Part shown: positions 55,396 through 64,000 of the stretch, one piece after another
Layout of the letters: each line of letters starts with the position of its first letter
How positions within the stretch are numbered: position 1 is the first letter of the stretch
NCBI GenBank assembly: GCA_944990035.1
Contig: CALYLX010000126.1
Coordinates: 1,240,001-1,304,000, forward strand
Direction of reading: 5' to 3'
From: Clitopilus passeckerianus
Lineage: Eukaryota > Basidiomycota > Agaricomycetes > Agaricales > Entolomataceae
DNA length: 64,000 nucleotides
The notes under the pieces: model-generated
Told to the model about the DNA's origin: nothing
What the model saw: only the letters and a program-made list of their open reading frames with translations
Database searches by the model: none
Translations under genes and position numbers: made by a program

Positions 55396-58300
55396 TCACT
55401 CGTCGGACTCTTCACTTCCGCTTTCTTCTTCGGACCCATCGTCTTCAGAAGAGTCTTCACCTTTCCTCTCAGCTTCGACAGCGACTCGAACCGGCTTCTG
55501 CGTCGAGGCGTGCTGGGTACCGATGACGGTGTTGTTGGCGTGGGAGGTTGGCTGCCTCCGAAAAAACTGGTCCCGAAAAAACTGGTCCTCCTCATTTTCT
55601 TCATTGTTGGTGTCATGGGGGGCGCCAATAGAACTCCCTTCGGATTTGTTTGAGGGAAAGGGTATGCCTTCGGGCGGTTCTGGATCCTTGCTCTTAGGCT
55701 GCGTCACAGTGGCGCTGCGATCTCGTTGAGACTGAGCAGGTTTGTTCGCAATCTCGGATTCGTCTTCTGTTTCCTCCTCCTCCGTCTCTCCCCCGTGTCC
55801 TCAGCCTTCAGTGAATCTTGGGTGCTGGATCCGACCGTGGATGAAGGGGCTGCCTCAGGTTTGGATTGTGTGACAGTAGCACTCCGGTCTCGATGCACCT
55901 CCGCAGGCTTCTTCTGCACCTCTTCCTCGTCTTCAGTCTCCTCCTCCTCAGATCCCTCTTCAGAATCTTCCTCGTCAGTTGATTCCCCCTTTTTATCGGA
56001 TCCCGCAGGGGCAGCAGAAGACGTGTCCTTCAAGGGAACCGCAGGGAGAGGATCAACGGGGTTCTTCTGCGCATCTTTCTCGTCCTCTGTCTCCCCGTCG
56101 GTTTCCTCCTCCCCTGACGTCTCCTCGTCTGTATTTTCGGCACTACCAGAAGCTGGTACTGGTTTGGATTCCGTACTTGACTGCGCGGCAACATTCTTTG
56201 AGGTAGGTACAGGGGCTGGGGCTGGGGCTGGGTCCAAACGTTCCTCGTCCTTATCTTCAGACTGGGCGGGCGGCGCGGCAGGGACAGTACTCTCCAACTC
56301 GGAGGTACCAGGCTTAGAGGGTGAAGCATCATCATCATCCTCCTCCTCCTCCTCTTCCTTGACTTGTGCAGGCAACGTCGCCGGCTTCAGGGTAGCCGTT
56401 GACTTGGAAAGAGGGCTCTCCTCATCTGACTCGTCTGATTCGTCATCTGTAGTGGCCGAAGCTTTTTGGGATTCGGGTGCGGGGGAGGTGGGTCTGCTCT
56501 CCTCCTCCTCTTCGGATTCTTCAGCTTTGAGTGGGGCAGGGGCAGGGGCAGCAGGAGAAGTAGGTCTGCTCTCCTCGTCCGACCCTTCAAGTTCGTCCTC
56601 TGACGCTTGTTGGGGCGCTTTAGGGACCTCTTTCGCGGCTGGCGCAGTTCCCGGAGCAGATGAATCTTCCTCGTCCTCTTCAGCATCTGCGTCTTTCGAT
56701 GCAGGTACGGACGCAAGGGCAGCTGTTTGCGATGCAGGGAGTTTCGGTGGGACTTTTGCTTCTTCTTCCTCCTCATCGTCATTTTCGTCGTCTCCTGCTG
56801 GCGGCGGCGCGGCGGCTTTGTTATAGATTCCTGCTCCTCATCACTATCATCCTCGTACTTGTCGTCTTGTTGAGGTATTGATCTGGTGGAGGCTCTGGCA
56901 GCAGGAAGATCCGCCTCGTCGTCTTCATCTTGGGAATCACCAGCTGAAGGTTCAACCGCTGCTTTCAAGACAGTGGGTGATGGCTTCTCCTCTTCGTCTT
57001 CATCCTCCTCGGCTTCATCCTTATCTTCCTCCTCGTCTTCATTTTCGTCATCTTCCGATGTTGAGGCCTCCTTCGCAACTTTCGCAGCAGGGGCTGGCCT
57101 CTGCGGTTTCTCATCCTCACTAGATTCCTCGTCGGCATCATCGGCATCATCGTCATCGTCATCATCCTCGCTCTCCTGCTCATCAAACTGCTTGATCATA
57201 CGAGCTCCAACCATCCAGGTCTTCTTCAGATTGTCACCAGTCTCGCCATCCTGGTCCCTTGCAATAGGTCCCGCCAGTCGATGCCATTTTCGGATATCGT
57301 CTTCTTCCACAATGTCACTTTGGTAAAACGCTGCCAAGATCTGGCCGAACAACGGCATTCGCTCGGATGTGGCGCAGTGTTCCTGTTGGAAAATAAAGTT
57401 GAATAGAAAAATAGGGATTCAATTAATCAGAATTAATCAGAATTTAAAGAGAGCATTTGCAATTTAGACCTTACCTGAAGGACGGTGATAGTTTCAACCG
57501 GATCGACACCCCCAATCTTGTCAATGAGTTCTCCCCATCTATCGATCATTCGGGCGATTTCCCTTCTTTGCGGGATGCCACCCTCTGCGATGATCGGGAT
57601 CCGGTCAACGATTCCGGAAACGACGGCCTGTCTGACTTTCGTAAGGGATACGTTGCTCGCCATACGCAGGGTCTTGAGCTCGACAGCGGCGTTGTCAACA
57701 GAGTGGCCTTCCGCGAAGGCGCGATCCAGGGACTGTTTGACTTCAGCCTGGAACTCTTGTTCTGCCATAGGTTGCCCGTCGGTGGGCATTAACAGCGAGT
57801 CGGTGTTGATGCCTAGAGAACCTGCGTCGAAATCTCCCCCAATGGACTCATCTTCCGCATCGCTGGCACCCGAAGAAGATTCAGAACCCAAGTCTGAAAA
57901 CTGATCAAGTCCGTCGCCTTGATCACCTAGTACGAAAAGGGATTGATAAATACATTGAATTAATCAGACGGAGATAGAGAGTACCCGTACCTAATCTCAT
58001 TAGCCGTTCGTTATTCCAAGTCACAACATCATCCTCATCGTCAGGATCTGTAGGACCACTTGGCCACACAAGTGCGTTTGATTCATCTCCGAGATCCTTA
58101 GGTATCGAATCCTGAACTAGAATCGAATAGTAAGATACCATGTCCGCAAATCCGGAAAAAAGGGTGTACATACTAGCTTCCACGTTTTCAATATCCGAAT
58201 CAACATCCTCGTCATCGTCATCCTCGTCCTCATCATCAGCGTCCTCGTCATCTGAATTCCTTTTTGCCGAAAGTCGTTCGAACGGCCGTAGTCGTGCATT

Positions 58301-59882
58301 TGGCCCCACGATAACGTTGTCTGCGATGATGCATCCTTCTGGAATAATGCTTCCATCGAGGATAGCGACGTTCTCTCCTATGATACTGCGGACAATTTGG
58401 CAGTGGTCCCCAACAGAGACACCGTCAAAGATATATGCGTGATCGAGCTTTGAGTTCTCCCCAATGGTGCAGTTTCTTCCTATTACAGACGCTTTTATTT
58501 CCACTCCTTCATCAATGGAGGTTGATGATCCTATGAGGGTATTATTTCCTATAAAACATGTTCTACCCGGAAGAAGGCGTGAGAAGCCTGATTGCCATAG
58601 TAGAGGAGAACACTCACCGAGCTAGAGAAACCGAGCCATCCTTTGCGATATATTTGTTTCCACGTTCGTGATTGTATATATGTCCACTAGGATGATAATC
58701 GTCTGGTACGAGGGGGAAGGTCCATCGAGAAAGAATGTCTTTGCTGTAACAATTTAAGCATGGGCTGAGAGGGGCAAATGCACGGATCCACCTACCTAAC
58801 AGATTCATAGCTCTTCGTGTCCTTGACTCGTGCTGCATATCCATCCTTGGCAACATAACAATGAATGTTCTTCATGAGTAGATCCGACGTCAACACGCCG
58901 TGCACAAAATCTTTTCGTATATCCCCATAGTCGAAGTTATCTTGGAATAGGGAAGGCACCTATTCAAGAGGATGAGGAAAGCGTAGAAAATGGGGGCCAC
59001 ACGGAATTCTTACCTCTACTGAGCAGATGTCGATAGAGCAATCTATTAGGTCGTTACGAATTTCAATCTCTGGATGCTCAGCCAGAATCTCTCGAGGAAT
59101 ATGTGCGAGATGAGTCGAAGGAAACGCAGTGACAGGTTCATAGTAAAGACATTCTGACGTCTCTGCATCCAGCACAAAGACAGACGAGTCTCCTCGAGCC
59201 CTATAACCATCTCCTATCAGACATGACCATGGGCAGGAAGTATGCATCCAAAAACTCACCTTGTCCTATGCCTGACCCCACTCTCCTTCACAACCATCGT
59301 CATAATAGCGTCCTTATTCGTCTTTCTCCTTTCCTTGTGTACCCTCACAACCTCGTCGATCCTGATATTGCTGACCAGATCTCCCATAACCAGCACAAAG
59401 TCGCTTGTAACCAGTCCTCGAGTATAGATGTCGCGCATAGCGTCTCCGGGTGAGAACGTCTCTTTCGCCGTCATTACTGGTACAATCTTAATTCCTGAAC
59501 CAGGTTGTGACCATTTTGACTCCCTGAATAACTAGAAATCAGTGGAAGAACGAAGTCAAGGAGATCCGTACGCACTTGATCGCTGTCCTCACTTGTTCCG
59601 CATGAGATCGACATACGACAAAGATCTCTTGGACGCCTGCTAAAGCCAGACTCTCGAATGTCCAATCTAGTAGTGGAGCATTGCATATCGGCAGTAGACA
59701 CTACACATTCTGATCAGCAGATGGACGATTTTTATGTGCGTAGTAGATCTCACCCGAGGTTTATGTGTGGTTAGAGGTCGAAATCGTTTATTGAAGCTGT
59801 CTGCGAGCACTACAGCCTGGAGAACTTCTTCATCGTCGTCTATAAGCTTTTCTTTGCCTGCCGATGAAGCTTTTGGCGCCAT
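55396..59882 (-). CDS. GCD6: Translation initiation factor eIF2B epsilon, with a very long acidic C-terminal tail
   Basis: Catalytic subunit of the GDP/GTP exchange factor for eIF2 in the cytosol. ATG 59882 starts MAPKASSAGKEKLIDDDEEV; nucleotidyltransferase-like part: LQAVVLADSFNKRFRPLTTH, LLPICNAPLLDWTFESLALA, FVLVMGDLVSNI. Left-handed beta-helix hexapeptides: SCTIGNNTLIGSSTSIDEGV, IKASVIGRNCTIGENSKLDH, AYIFDGVSVGDHCQIVRSII. The W2/HEAT catalytic domain has VVSGIVDRIP, LFGQILAAFYQSDIVEEDDI and KWHRLAG, ending KKTWMVGARMIKQFDEQE. Normal proteins stop soon after this. Here about 590 more residues follow, alternating Asp/Glu/Ser clusters with Pro/Ala/Lys stretches, including a repeated RDRSATVTQ unit, ending EESGSEESDE. 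The tail frame needs one base restored at about 56815 and one at CCCCC 55790-55794 (plus strand). The final 80 residues are uncertain, because another frame there also looks protein-like. Confidence 0.85.
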
Positions 59883-60330
59883 GATAGGTCCTGGTCAATG
59901 AAGCGAAGACCTTGGTCGAAGGACTGATAGTACTCAAATTGCCGATCACAATGACTCACAGATCCCATATCTGGAAATTTCGAATCGACAGCCAAAGATT
60001 AGACCAACAGACAAAACTTTCAATTACGGGGGGAATCTAAGAAACATGCGCGTAATCCGTAGAAATAACAAAGGGTATGTGGTCGAGTGTAGCAGACGCC
60101 CGAGAGGTATTAGGTATATAAACTGACGGATCAGGCTATGGTCATGTAATGGTCATGAAACGGTATAAAGCAGAAAAAGGGGAACCAAATCCGACATGTA
60201 TCGTATGAGAAAGGGCGTAAACGTGACAAAACCAAGATCGAGTCCACGAGATACGGTTCGAAGACATTGTGAGCAAAGAAATCGAAATCGTAACCAATCG
60301 TTCAAGCATCCCTGCTTCGCGACGTGCTCC
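59883..60330. other. Intergenic region upstream of eIF2B epsilon
   Basis: About 450 bp holding the promoter of GCD6 and the 3' flank of the Ala/Glu-rich gene. No gene, RNA or repeat seen. Confidence 0.4.
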
Positions 60331-61387
60331 TTAAGCAGTAGCAGCAACAACGGGAGCAGCAGCAGGTGCGGGCTCAACAGGCTTAGCAGTCTCCTCGGCA
60401 GCAGGAGCAGCAGGCGCCTCCTCCTCTTTGGGTGCCTCAGCGGTCTCGGCGGCCTCAGTGGCAGGGTTCTCGAGAGGGGCAACGGGAGAGGGCTCATCGA
60501 TCTTGGGTGGGTGCTCATCAACCTTGGCGGGGGTGGCCACGTCGGCCTTGGGCTTGGACTTGAAGAAGTCACCGACACGAGCGGAGAGGCGACGGCCAAC
60601 CTTGTTCTTCTTCTTTTCCTCCTTCTCGTCTTTCTTTTCTTCCTTCTTCTCCTCAGCGGGAGTTTCAGCAGCCGGAGCGGTCTCAGCAGCTTCAGGAGCG
60701 GGTTCGCTGGTCCCAATGTCAGTAGTGATACGCCTCCAAAGAAAAGAAATACACACCTCTCAGCAGCGGGCTCAGCGGGAGCAACGTCCTCCTTGGGAGC
60801 TTCGGCCTCAGCCTCGGCAACAGGTGCCTCAGGGGCGGCGGCCTCTTCCTTGGGTGCCTCCTCAGCAGCAGGGGCGGCCGCCTCAGCCTCTTCCTTCTTC
60901 TTCTCCTTCTTGGGGCTCTTAGGCGCCTTGGGCTTCTTCTCACCCTTGAAGGGAGCTAGGAGCTTGGAGAGCAAGCTAGGGCTCTTGGGGCGATCTTCCT
61001 TCTTGGCCTCGGCCTGTGAAGGATAGGGAAAAAAAATAAGCGTCGGTTAGCAAAATATGTCAAAGGCTAAAAAGGTGGGAACCGAAATGCTTACGGGCTT
61101 AGCGTCATCCTTAGCGGCTTCCTCGGTAGCAGCAGCCTCAGCAGGGGCGGCTTCGGCAGCAGGCTCTTCGGCCTTGGTCTCCTCAGCAACAACCTTTATT
61201 GTCGTGTGATGAGCCTAAAATGGGTGCGTGACTTATCAAAACCACTTACGGGTGCAGCGTCAGCTACGGGAGCGGCTTCAGCAGCAGGGGCAGCAGGAGC
61301 CTCAGTTGTGGCGGGAGCAGCCTCGGGGGCCTTAGTTTCCTCAGCAACGGGAACGGCGGGAGCAGTGGTAGCCTCAGTAGCGGACAT
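60331..61387 (-). CDS. Ala/Glu/Pro/Lys-rich protein of unknown function
   Basis: Four exons give roughly 300 residues. ATG 61387 starts MSATEATTAPAVPVAEETKA; the composition is Ala, Glu, Pro and Lys almost throughout, with no Cys or Trp. Two short segments stand out as conserved-looking basic amphipathic pieces: SPSLLSKLLAPFKGEKKPK near 60970 and KVGRRLSARVGDFFKSKPK near 60580. Each is followed by acidic Ala/Glu runs, so the protein looks like a repeated plan of one basic helix plus one acidic disordered linker. The chain ends AAAPVVAATA. Codons are strongly C-ending (GCC, AAG, GAG), like the HSP70 gene, suggesting high expression. Splice sites are consensus and all exons keep frame. I do not recognise the family. 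Confidence 0.75.
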
Positions 61388-62752
61388 TATTGCAATAAAA
61401 TGCGAATTTGAGCTGGAAAAAGGCGATAAGCGGATGTAGAACGTGAAAGGAAAGGGAACTAGACCAACATGGGAAACTAGAAAGTAATATATAGAGAGAG
61501 TAAAAGCGTGCGACGCTACTAAACCCAAGGACGGGGCAGAGGAAACAAGGAAGGAGGGATAGAGAGAACGACGAAATTGGCGAATGGCGTCTTTATATTC
61601 GAACCCCTTTTGTTTACAGCTTGTTTGTGCGCGCTAAACTGTGTTTGGTCCGACACGGTAAGGGTCGATCCCTTTGCCCTTTTTGTCAGGAAATTCAGGG
61701 CTATGGGCTTGTCTTTTCCTTCCAACTGCCTCCATGTTCTTTCTGCAGTTTACAGCGATTTCTTTGTAGATTATAGTGTCTTTTGAAAGGCTCTTTCAGC
61801 TGGCCATTGTTATGGTTTTTATCAAAAAGCTTCTGTTACATGATCGAAGCATCATTTTTCTTCCACCCAATGATCACGTCACCACGGAAGCTTGCGTTTC
61901 TAGGCTACATTTCAATGGGCCTAGTCCTCATACCCTCATTCGACGAAATACTCCTCCTCGCTGCCCCTTTCTTCTCTCTTTTCATGCTGACAATCTTGTC
62001 TTCAGAATTCCGCTCAAAGTATATCTTGCTAATCCCGTTCTCGCTAAATCTGTGAATCATGGATTTTCGCTTCGATCCATCATGCTCTCACGCGCACCTG
62101 GTTCGCTTCTGCTCTTCATTCAAACGATGTGAATTTTTTTGGTTGGTTTTTCAGGGTGCAAAGAAGCCCTCGCTTCACATTTATCATATAATAATAATAG
62201 TATCAATTGTCGACAGCGACATATGCAGCGTGGTCACCAAACTAAACCCTCGCCAAACGGCTATTCACTGAGCAGAACTGATAGGCTGTTTGCTGATGTC
62301 AATCTGTTGTCAACACCGCCGTGGCGCCGTCCTTCTTAGAGATTCAATCGTCACCAAGTAATGGGCCCAGTTTCGCTCCATGATCATATGTTGAACATCT
62401 TTTCTAATGGATCACGATCCTGATGTTTGTCAAATTATGACGAATTGTTGCTACTTTCTTGACTCACTTATCCTCGAAAGATAGGTCCACCGACTTGTGA
62501 CCGACCTTCGGTCAATCATGTGTGCAGGAATCCACTCGGAATATAACGTTATTCCAGCGGTGGGCTCTCTTCTATGCACGGCAGAACAGGGGAGGACCTC
62601 AGTCATCTGATATATACCACCGCCAGAGTCGTCTGTGCTATCTTAAACCTTGGGTTCATTTCGCCCACATGATGGCGTCCTCAGGGCTTCAAGCATCTCC
62701 ATCATTGATATGAAAAAGGTACACAGTGTCCTTATCTCCAAGCCAGATCCTC
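61388..62752. other. Long intergenic region between NOP2 and Ala/Glu-rich gene
   Basis: About 1.36 kb, the longest gene-free stretch. The first part, next to ATG 61387, must hold the promoter of the Ala/Glu-rich gene. Two overlapping hydrophobic open frames at 61776-62132 have no splice or family support. I see no tRNA, repeat or transposon end. Confidence 0.4.
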
Positions 62753-64000
62753 TCAAGCCTTGGCCACTGGTGGCACTTGCGGCTTGTTGCGTGGTGGGGG
62801 TCGTAGTCCCTTTTGTTTCATCCGTCGACGTTTAGCCTCTACACCATTCATCAGTCAGTCTACCACCTGAGCAATGCATCAAGAAGCCACAAACCCTCTA
62901 GATATGGCCGATCTTCCTCAGGCTCGAACGTGACGACTTCCTCCGTCACCTTCTGCACTCCATCTTCTTCAAGATCCGCTGTCGATGTGATAGGGGCTTC
63001 TTCCTCTTCCTTGTCGGCCGAGCCTTCCTTGGTCCTCTTCCCGATCTTGAACTTTGCGACATAGAACCCATCCATGTTGTGCACATGTGGGTAGAATCTT
63101 CTCGTCAACTTCACAGATGGGTGGAACGTCTTGCCCCGGTACTGCGTAAACCCTTCCCTTCCAAACGCAAGACCAGTGTCGACCACCTTCACATTCGGTC
63201 GTTTCCGCAGAGCATAATCCACAACGGATTCATTTTCGTCCACGGTGACCGAACACGTCGAGTAGACGAGGTAACCGCCGGTTTTGGAGTTGGCATTGAC
63301 GCTGTCAATTGCGCAGAGGATGAGCTGCTTTTGGAGGTGAGCGAGGAGGGTAAAGTCACGTTCAGACTATAGCGTTCGTTAGCACGGGCTGTGATGTTAC
63401 TGCATGTACAAACTGACCTTGTTAATCTTGACGCTCTGATCCTTGCTAATGACACCCGTTCCGCTGCACGGTGCATCCAGGAGCACCCTGTCGAAACCAC
63501 CCATCACCTTCGGGAACTCCCTGCCATCATATGAGCACACGACCACATTCTTACATCCTAAACGATGCACATTCGCCGTAAGACTTTTCGTCCTCGCCTT
63601 ATTCGCGTCATTGGCATACACAATACCAGTGTTCTCGAGAAGAGCAGCGATATGTGTTGACTTGCCACCAGGGGCAGATGCCATATCCAGAATCCGCTCG
63701 TGAGGTTGTGGTTGGAGGGCAATGACAGGCAGGAAGGACGAGGCAGCTTGAAGCATGTAATGTCCAGCTAGATACTCAGGGGTGGCACCTATTGGGACAC
63801 TGCTCTCGAACACTTGCAGACCAACATTTGTCCATTTCCCGATTGGCTCGAGGTTGACGCCTCTATTAACCAGAGTCTGGGCAAGGTCGCGTCTTCGGGT
63901 GCGGAGGGTGTTTGTTCGGATAGTCACTGGGCGGGGTACCTCATTGGCTTCGAAGAATTCGATAGCCTTTTGAAAGTGAGAACGGATATCAGAGAAATGA
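62753..64000 (-). CDS. NOP2: 25S rRNA (cytosine-C5)-methyltransferase Nop2, 5' end outside window
   Basis: Nucleolar enzyme that methylates 25S rRNA and is needed for 60S assembly. The N-terminal part lies to the right. Visible blocks: [42 protein letters not shown]-binding [30 protein letters not shown], and the first catalytic Cys in [19 protein letters not shown]. The second catalytic Cys is in [20 protein letters not shown], then [20 protein letters not shown] and [12 protein letters not shown]. The end is not at 62860 as one frame suggests. A GTTTGT...GTGTAG intron from about 62899 to 62842 joins [20 protein letters not shown] to a basic tail [16 protein letters not shown] that stops at 62753-62755. 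This tail matches the usual Nop2 C-terminus. Confidence 0.93.

Noticed and set aside
55726..56826. 366-residue Ser-rich open frame on the plus strand
   Set aside because: It is the exact antisense of the acidic eIF2B-epsilon tail; GAG/GAA/TCC-rich codons read backwards give Ser/Pro runs without stops. No splice or family support.
60196..61026. 276-residue Leu/Gly/Ser open frame on the plus strand
   Set aside because: Antisense shadow of the Ala/Glu-rich gene, whose splice sites and ATG are all on the minus strand.
61776..62132. Overlapping hydrophobic open frames in the long intergenic gap
   Set aside because: T-rich sequence gives Phe/Leu/Ser-rich translations; no family signal, no splice context, two frames equally good.
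62860..63243. NOP2 ending [11 protein letters not shown] at 62860
   Set aside because: The hydrophob ic ending is intron sequence; a GT-AG intron joins to a basic tail typical of Nop2.
1..64000. CRISPR arrays, insertion sequences, LTR or TIR transposons
   Set aside because: No spaced direct repeats, no transposase or reverse transcriptase sequence, and no terminal repeats were noticed on either strand.

Overview
This window is nuclear DNA of a filamentous basidiomycete, most likely an Agaricomycete. Genes are dense, lie on both strands, and are cut by many introns of about 50-70 bp with GT-AG borders and CTRAY-type branch sites. The gene set is fungal throughout: Sso-type syntaxin, Sfi1, Zn2Cys6 regulator, Hal4-type kinase, PMP3, Pis1. 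It also holds a wrecked NACHT NTPase of the kind that is abundant in mushrooms. I see no prokaryotic, viral or CRISPR features and no convincing tRNA.

Layout. 1-12.3 kb: C-terminal end of a USP7/Ubp15 deubiquitinase (+), Sec66 (-), mitochondrial citrate synthase (+), a proline-rich protein (-), PP2A B56 subunit (+), and cytosolic HSP70 with a heat-shock-element array (+). 12.7-20.7 kb: Zn2Cys6 regulator (+), Sfi1 centrin-binding protein (+), a tiny PIG-Y-like membrane protein (-), a 98-residue coiled-coil protein (+). 20.7-29.9 kb: Gfo/Idh-type oxidoreductase (+), aprataxin-like Hnt3 (-), a mitochondrial AAA ATPase (-), PI synthase (-), syntaxin (-). 30-32.1 kb: decayed NACHT gene. 32.7-45.4 kb: asparagine synthetase (+), EFM6-like methyltransferase (-), RhoGEF (+), EF-hand-like protein (-), Prp28 helicase (+), Hal4-like kinase (+). 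45.9-55.2 kb: OS-9/Yos9 ERAD lectin (-), AT-hook protein (+), a three-gene kynurenine block (KMO -, kynureninase +, formamidase -), an orphan fragment (-), PMP3 (+). 55.4-64 kb: eIF2B-epsilon with a very long acidic tail (-), an Ala/Glu-rich protein (-), and NOP2 (-, running off the right edge).

Functional links. Most genes are unrelated housekeeping genes. The exception is 49.3-54.1 kb, where three consecutive enzymes of tryptophan-to-3-hydroxyanthranilate catabolism (formylkynurenine hydrolysis, 3-hydroxylation, alanine removal) sit together. KMO and kynureninase share a 228-bp intergenic region that carries a perfect Gcn4/AP-1 site. This is the best candidate for a co-regulated system in the window.

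Sequence quality. At least eight coding regions carry frame breaks. Most are repaired by restoring one base, usually in a short C or G run, and clear homology continues on both sides. I read these as base-calling losses rather than pseudogenes, except for the NACHT gene, which has also lost whole motifs. Intron borders were assigned by eye from frame, splice motifs and family memory, so exon-level coordinates are approximate.
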